A model generated the notes under the pieces. The model saw nothing but the letters and a program-made list of their open reading frames with translations, had not been told where the DNA came from and did no database searches. A stretch of 9,619 bases of DNA from an uncultured Eubacteriales bacterium (GTDB lineage: Bacteria; Bacillota; Clostridia; Peptostreptococcales; Anaerovoracaceae): NCBI GenBank assembly GCA_959021945.1, contig CAUEYG010000028.1, positions 1-9,619 of the forward strand, given 5' to 3'. The translations under genes and the position numbers were made by a program. How positions within the stretch are numbered: the stretch's first letter is position 1; every line of letters starts with the position of its first letter. Of this stretch, positions 6,199 to 9,619 are shown in pieces.

Positions 6199-7311
6199 AT
6201 GTTAAGAAAGATCTGTCAACAGTATACAAGCCTAACAAATGAGGACATTCAACAGCTGGAAGAAATGGAAAAACAGATTTCCTATTTTTCTGCAATTTCT
6301 AATGCGGATATTTTCATTGATTGTTTTTTAGATAATGAAGAAAAGGGAATTGTAGTGGCTCATGCTATGCCTGAAACAGGTTCCCAGTATAGAGGAAATA
6401 TTACAGGGCAATTTGTACTGCATGAAAATGAACCCATTGTGTTTTTAACCAAAAAGATGGATGTTTCCATTCGTGATGAAAAGGCAATTACGCAGGAAAA
6501 CCAGTATGTATTGCAAAGAACTGTTCCTATTAAAAATCCATGCGGACAGATTATTGGTATTTTAATTCAGGAAAATAACATAACAAATAGTGTAAACACG
6601 AACCGTAAGTTAGAAGAGATGGAAAAGGAAACGGAGAGACTGGCAGATCGCCTGCAGCATGCAGAACAAGAGAGGGGAGCTCTGAAACAGAGGGGCAGCA
6701 GTTCCCCCATGGAGGAAGAAAATCAGATTATGCTTAAAGAAATGCATCATCGGATTAAAAACAACTTACAGCTGATATCCAGCATTTTGAGCATGCAGGA
6801 GCGAAGAAGCCAATGTAAAGAAACGAAAAGCGTTTTGAAAGATGATATTGGAAGAATTAATAGCATTGCATGGGTACACGAAGCCCTTTTAAATGAAGGA
6901 GGAAGAGAAATTCCTCTCAATACCCTAGCAGAAAAATTGGTTTTATATCTGAGGGACTGGACGGAAAGTATGGGGAAACACATTGAAATACGGTTGGAGG
7001 GCGATCATATTGTGGTTGATTCTGAAAAGGCAGCATCTATTATGTTAATCCTTAACGAACTGGTAACCAATGCTCTGCGCCACGGGTTTCCGTTTCCACG
7101 GCAGGGAACCGTCATTATTCAATTTATATATGGAAGAGTGTATTCTACCATTGTGGTGACTGATAATGGAATTGGGTTTGAAAAGGCAAAAATATCTCCA
7201 AATTCTTTGGGCTTAACATTAATGAAAAAAATAGCAGGGGATAAACTGGACAGCAGTTTGGAAATTCGCAGCGGCGAATATGGAACAACCGCAAGCTTTG
7301 ATTTCAAATGA
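6199..7311 (+). CDS. Soluble HisKA_2-family sensor histidine kinase (EutW/PdtaS-like)
   Basis: This 370-residue protein has no membrane segment and is presumably a cytoplasmic sensor that phosphorylates the ANTAR regulator encoded upstream. Residues about 5-130 form an alpha/beta sensor domain resembling the GAF-like H_kinase_N domain of EutW/PdtaS kinases. A coiled coil (about 134-166) follows. The HisKA_2 motif MHHRIKNNLQLISSIL starts at 182, with His184 as the likely phosphoacceptor. The ATPase domain has the N box NELVTNALRHGF (286-297), DNGIGF (322-327) and SLGLTLM (336-342). I chose ATG 6199, 6 nt after AAAGGA (6187-6192); the in-frame ATG at 6184 has no ribosome site and would add five residues. 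The gene lies just after a regulated terminator, so its level depends on its own partner. The sensed ligand is unknown; the operon context suggests the transporter/hydrolase substrate or its product. Confidence 0.92.
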   Translation: MLRKICQQYTSLTNEDIQQLEEMEKQISYFSAISNADIFIDCFLDNEEKGIVVAHAMPETGSQYRGNITGQFVLHENEPIVFLTKKMDVSIRDEKAITQENQYVLQRTVPIKNPCGQIIGILIQENNITNSVNTNRKLEEMEKETERLADRLQHAEQERGALKQRGSSSPMEEENQIMLKEMHHRIKNNLQLISSILSMQERRSQCKETKSVLKDDIGRINSIAWVHEALLNEGGREIPLNTLAEKLVLYLRDWTESMGKHIEIRLEGDHIVVDSEKAASIMLILNELVTNALRHGFPFPRQGTVIIQFIYGRVYSTIVVTDNGIGFEKAKISPNSLGLTLMKKIAGDKLDSSLEIRSGEYGTTASFDFK

Positions 7312-7408
7312 TCCTAGTCAAGGAAAGGAGGGGAGATAAAGGAAGGGGTATGGTAAGACGCGATTTTTAAAACTTATTGGTTACACAAGCAGAAAGGAGT
7401 TGATTTTT

Positions 7409-8623
7409 ATGGATATCGTATTAGCTGCGGCAGTCTGTCTGGCTATCATTGGAGCAGGAGAAATTGTATCATACATAACGAAGGCGTTTATACCCTCTAT
7501 GTCAGCGGCGTTACTGCTGTATCTAATCCTCACATGGCTGGGCATGTCCAAGGATTTTCCGGAGGTTTCGGGTTTTGGATATCTGGGAGAGCTATCCATG
7601 CTCTTTCTAATCGTTCATTTGGGAACCACTGTTCCGCCGGGAGATTATATTAAACAAATCAAAAGCGTGATTGTGGCAGCAGCATCTCTGGCAGGCGGAC
7701 TGATTGCTGTTGTAGGAATCGGAGGACTGTTTTTTGGTTTTGATGTAATGCTGGCAGGTGCTGGGGCAGCCTGCGGCGGAGGAGCCATTGCCGGTATTCT
7801 GGCTATCCAAAAACTAACAGAGTTAAACCTGGCCGCACTGATCGGTATACCGGCAATTATCGTTGGTGTGGTAGATTTATATGGACAACCGATCGCATCA
7901 TTTTTGCTTAAAAAGTTTGCAAAAAAACTTAACAGTACAGACGCTTATCTTTTGGCAAAAGCAGCAAAAAAGCATCAGCCTGAACCAAGGCTGACGAAAC
8001 TTGGGGTCCCCTTTGGGTCTGAAGATAATCCTAGCAATAAAATCACTGCATGGATTCCCAAGAAACTGGAAGAAGATGGATTTGTACTATTTGAACTTGC
8101 AGCTCTTGCAGCGCTGGCCTACTTTTTACAAGAGATGACTGGAATCAGCAACTGTATTTTTGCTTTTTTCCTGGGAGTAATCGGATGTGCTACAGGTATA
8201 CTGCGGATGAATCTTTTAGACCGCTCTCACTCATATGGAATTGTAATTTGTATTTTTATTGCCTGGCTGTTTCAATCCATCAATGAAATTACACCTCAAG
8301 CACTGTTAGCCTCCTTGGGGCCATCTATTGCCATTCTTGTTTTAGCTACCATTGGTCTGGCAGGCGGGGGAGGGCTCGTAGGAAAGCTACTGGGTTATGA
8401 TTTCTGGCTGTCAGCAGCGTGCGGAATGGGGCTGATGTTTCTTATGCCGGGCGTCATGGTTGTTACTACAGAAGTAGCGAAAAGAAGTTCCAGAGATGGA
8501 GAGGAAGAAAAGTTTATGCTTGACTCTATGGCGCCATCTATGTACATTGTTGCCAATGCCGGATACATTATGGGCGTCGCTATTACCGTATCTTGTTTGC
8601 TGTCATTATTAGTATATTTTTAA
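7409..8623 (+). CDS. Polytopic membrane transporter, family not assigned
   Basis: This 404-residue, strongly hydrophobic protein has about 11-12 membrane segments in two halves, separated by a lysine-rich polar loop (about 166-222). Glycine-rich breaks in hydrophobic segments occur in each half (ACGGGAIAGI at 121-130; LAGGGGLVG at 317-325). Such discontinuous helices in related halves resemble secondary carriers of the GltS/2-hydroxycarboxylate/OadB type, but I cannot name a family, and the comparison is inference. ATG 7409 is chosen because AGGAG (7395-7399) lies 9 nt upstream; a TTG at 7400 adjoins that site and is unlikely. The hydrolase gene follows after 21 nt. It probably imports the hydrolase's substrate, or moves its product, and is co-transcribed with the ANTAR regulator system. 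The substrate cannot be deduced here. Confidence 0.82.
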   Translation: MDIVLAAAVCLAIIGAGEIVSYITKAFIPSMSAALLLYLILTWLGMSKDFPEVSGFGYLGELSMLFLIVHLGTTVPPGDYIKQIKSVIVAAASLAGGLIAVVGIGGLFFGFDVMLAGAGAACGGGAIAGILAIQKLTELNLAALIGIPAIIVGVVDLYGQPIASFLLKKFAKKLNSTDAYLLAKAAKKHQPEPRLTKLGVPFGSEDNPSNKITAWIPKKLEEDGFVLFELAALAALAYFLQEMTGISNCIFAFFLGVIGCATGILRMNLLDRSHSYGIVICIFIAWLFQSINEITPQALLASLGPSIAILVLATIGLAGGGGLVGKLLGYDFWLSAACGMGLMFLMPGVMVVTTEVAKRSSRDGEEEKFMLDSMAPSMYIVANAGYIMGVAITVSCLLSLLVYF

Positions 8624-8644
8624 AACGAAAAAAGGAGAAGAAGA

Positions 8645-9592
8645 ATGGGTAGATATTTAAATGTTGGAATGATACAGAGTGGTGACACAGCTATGGATTT
8701 TGAAACTTGTCTGGCAAGAATAAGAAAAGATGTAGCTGAGCTGATGGCTGGAATGAATGTTCCGGAATTAATCGTTGGTGTAGAGATGGCAATTGGCCGC
8801 TATTGGGAGGGGGACGAAAGTCAGATGGGAGGCGACCCTATTCCGGGAAAAGTGACAGATGAACTTTCCTCCATTGCAAAAGAATATGGGATTTACCTTA
8901 TGCCTGGGAGCATGATTGAAGCGGCAGTAGAAAATGGGGAGAAGAAGATTTATAACTCAATTCCCATTTTTGGTCCGGATGGTGAGTTGATGGACGTATA
9001 TCGGAAAATGTGTCCCTATTACCCAGTGGAAGGGGATTTTTCCAGGGGGCAGCGTTATGTAACCTTTGATATCAAAGAAAAGGATATCAAAATTGGCGTC
9101 CTCAACTGTCATGACTGGTGTTTCCCGGAGATCTCACGAAATCTGACGCTTATGGGAGCAGAAATTTTGATTAAACCGGCTATTGATCCAGAGGGATTAT
9201 ATCAGGCTTGCAAAGCAATTCCATCTGCCAGAGCCTTTGAAAATCAAGCGTATTTTATTTCTCTGAATTTGGCCGGTGAATGGCTGGGAAGTTATGCATA
9301 TGGACATTCTATGGTAGCAGGACCGGATGGAACAATCCTTTATGAAGCAGGAAACCGGCCAGTGTCTTTGACCATGACTTTGGATTTGGATAAAGTGGAA
9401 GATGCCAGAAGATATGGAACCAACTATACAGATCAGTTGCTGCGACAGCTTAAAGTATTCAATCCTCCTATGCCTTATGCAGGCCACATGGCAGATGCCC
9501 CGATTTATAAAACACGTCCTGAGCCGGACTTAACAATGGAAAGTCGAGCGGAGATGTTAAAAAAAGAAGGGATTATGAATATCAGAAAATAA
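8645..9592 (+). CDS. Nitrilase-superfamily C-N hydrolase, AmiE/AmiF-like
   Basis: This 315-residue cytoplasmic enzyme is predicted to hydrolyse an amide-type C-N bond and release ammonia or an amine. The catalytic Glu-Lys-Cys set is visible: Glu47 (VGVEMAIG), Lys121 (VYRKMCPYYPVEG) and Cys155 (GVLNCHDWCFPEI). Glu129 in PVEG corresponds to the additional active-site Glu of aliphatic amidase and formamidase (PIEG in AmiE). GHSMVAGPDG near residue 220 also parallels AmiE. It is about 30 residues shorter than AmiE and has His after the catalytic Cys and CFPE where AmiE has NYPE, so the substrate pocket probably differs. AGGAG (8633-8637) lies 7 nt before the start, and the gene follows the transporter by 21 nt. 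N-carbamoyl or other amide substrates, or nitriles, remain possible; the specificity is not known. Confidence 0.88.
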   Translation: MGRYLNVGMIQSGDTAMDFETCLARIRKDVAELMAGMNVPELIVGVEMAIGRYWEGDESQMGGDPIPGKVTDELSSIAKEYGIYLMPGSMIEAAVENGEKKIYNSIPIFGPDGELMDVYRKMCPYYPVEGDFSRGQRYVTFDIKEKDIKIGVLNCHDWCFPEISRNLTLMGAEILIKPAIDPEGLYQACKAIPSARAFENQAYFISLNLAGEWLGSYAYGHSMVAGPDGTILYEAGNRPVSLTMTLDLDKVEDARRYGTNYTDQLLRQLKVFNPPMPYAGHMADAPIYKTRPEPDLTMESRAEMLKKEGIMNIRK

Positions 9593-9619
9593 GTTTTAGC
9601 CAAGAGCTGGGTGCCCTCT

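Noticed and set aside
5486..7311. Naming the regulator-kinase pair EutV/EutW
   Set aside because: The families match, but no ethanolamine utilisation gene is in the window and the downstream genes are a transporter and a C-N hydrolase. Only the class is supported.
7312..7408. A third ANTAR hairpin/terminator site before the transporter gene
   Set aside because: I looked for AxxGxx loops closed by a stem and for a stem followed by Ts. Neither is present; the gap is mostly single-stranded purine-rich sequence.
8645..9592. Cys159 as the hydrolase nucleophile
   Set aside because: The position after GVLN, four residues before Cys159 and aligned with the AmiE cysteine in LIICDDG, is Cys155. Cys159 occupies a non-catalytic position in that motif.
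9593..9619. Terminator after the hydrolase gene
   Set aside because: The remaining 27 bases contain possible AGAG/CTCT pairing but no T run before the window ends, so nothing can be concluded.

Overview
The window looks like chromosomal DNA of a low-to-moderate GC Gram-positive anaerobe, probably a Clostridia/Eubacteriales-type Firmicute. This is inferred from strong AGGAGG-type ribosome binding sites, a consensus sigma-A promoter, hairpin-plus-U-tract terminators, and families common in that group (YitT, DUF4342, ANTAR regulator with a HisKA_2 kinase). I see no rRNA, tRNA, CRISPR array, transposase or phage gene.

Left part (1-1552, + strand). The 3' end of a beta-type DNA methyltransferase gene overlaps the start region of a YitT-family membrane protein gene. 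The two are probably co-transcribed and translationally coupled.

Middle part (1556-4130, - strand). A three-gene operon reads leftwards: a small UBA-like/DUF4342 membrane protein, an OmpR-type response regulator, and a membrane sensor histidine kinase. Its upstream region (4172-4228) holds an 8+8 bp inverted repeat and an 11-bp-period direct repeat, a plausible operator. The kinase gene and the YitT gene converge with only 3 bp between their stop codons. A separate - strand gene, a PLP-dependent threonine aldolase-like enzyme (4254-5267), follows. It is transcribed away from the right-hand operon.

Right part (5356-9592, + strand). This is the most interesting region. A consensus promoter drives an ANTAR-domain response regulator, a soluble HisKA_2 sensor kinase, an unassigned polytopic membrane transporter, and an AmiE-like nitrilase-superfamily amidohydrolase. 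Two intrinsic terminators interrupt the operon, one before the regulator gene and one between the regulator and kinase genes. Each is preceded by hairpins of the kind ANTAR proteins bind. In both, the hairpin next to the terminator carries an AxxGxx hexaloop and shares bases with the terminator stem, so the two structures exclude each other. The near-identical 12-mer AGCAACG(A/G)AGCT forms this hairpin at both sites.

Working model (inference): the cytoplasmic kinase senses a small molecule and phosphorylates the ANTAR regulator. The regulator dimer then holds the hairpins in the leader and after its own gene, preventing termination. This gives a positively autoregulated, two-checkpoint antitermination operon that switches on uptake and hydrolysis of an amide- or nitrile-type compound. 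The arrangement echoes Pseudomonas AmiR/AmiE and enterococcal EutV/EutW, but the transporter and substrate are not recognisable from sequence alone. The last 27 bases after the amidohydrolase hold no complete feature I can support.
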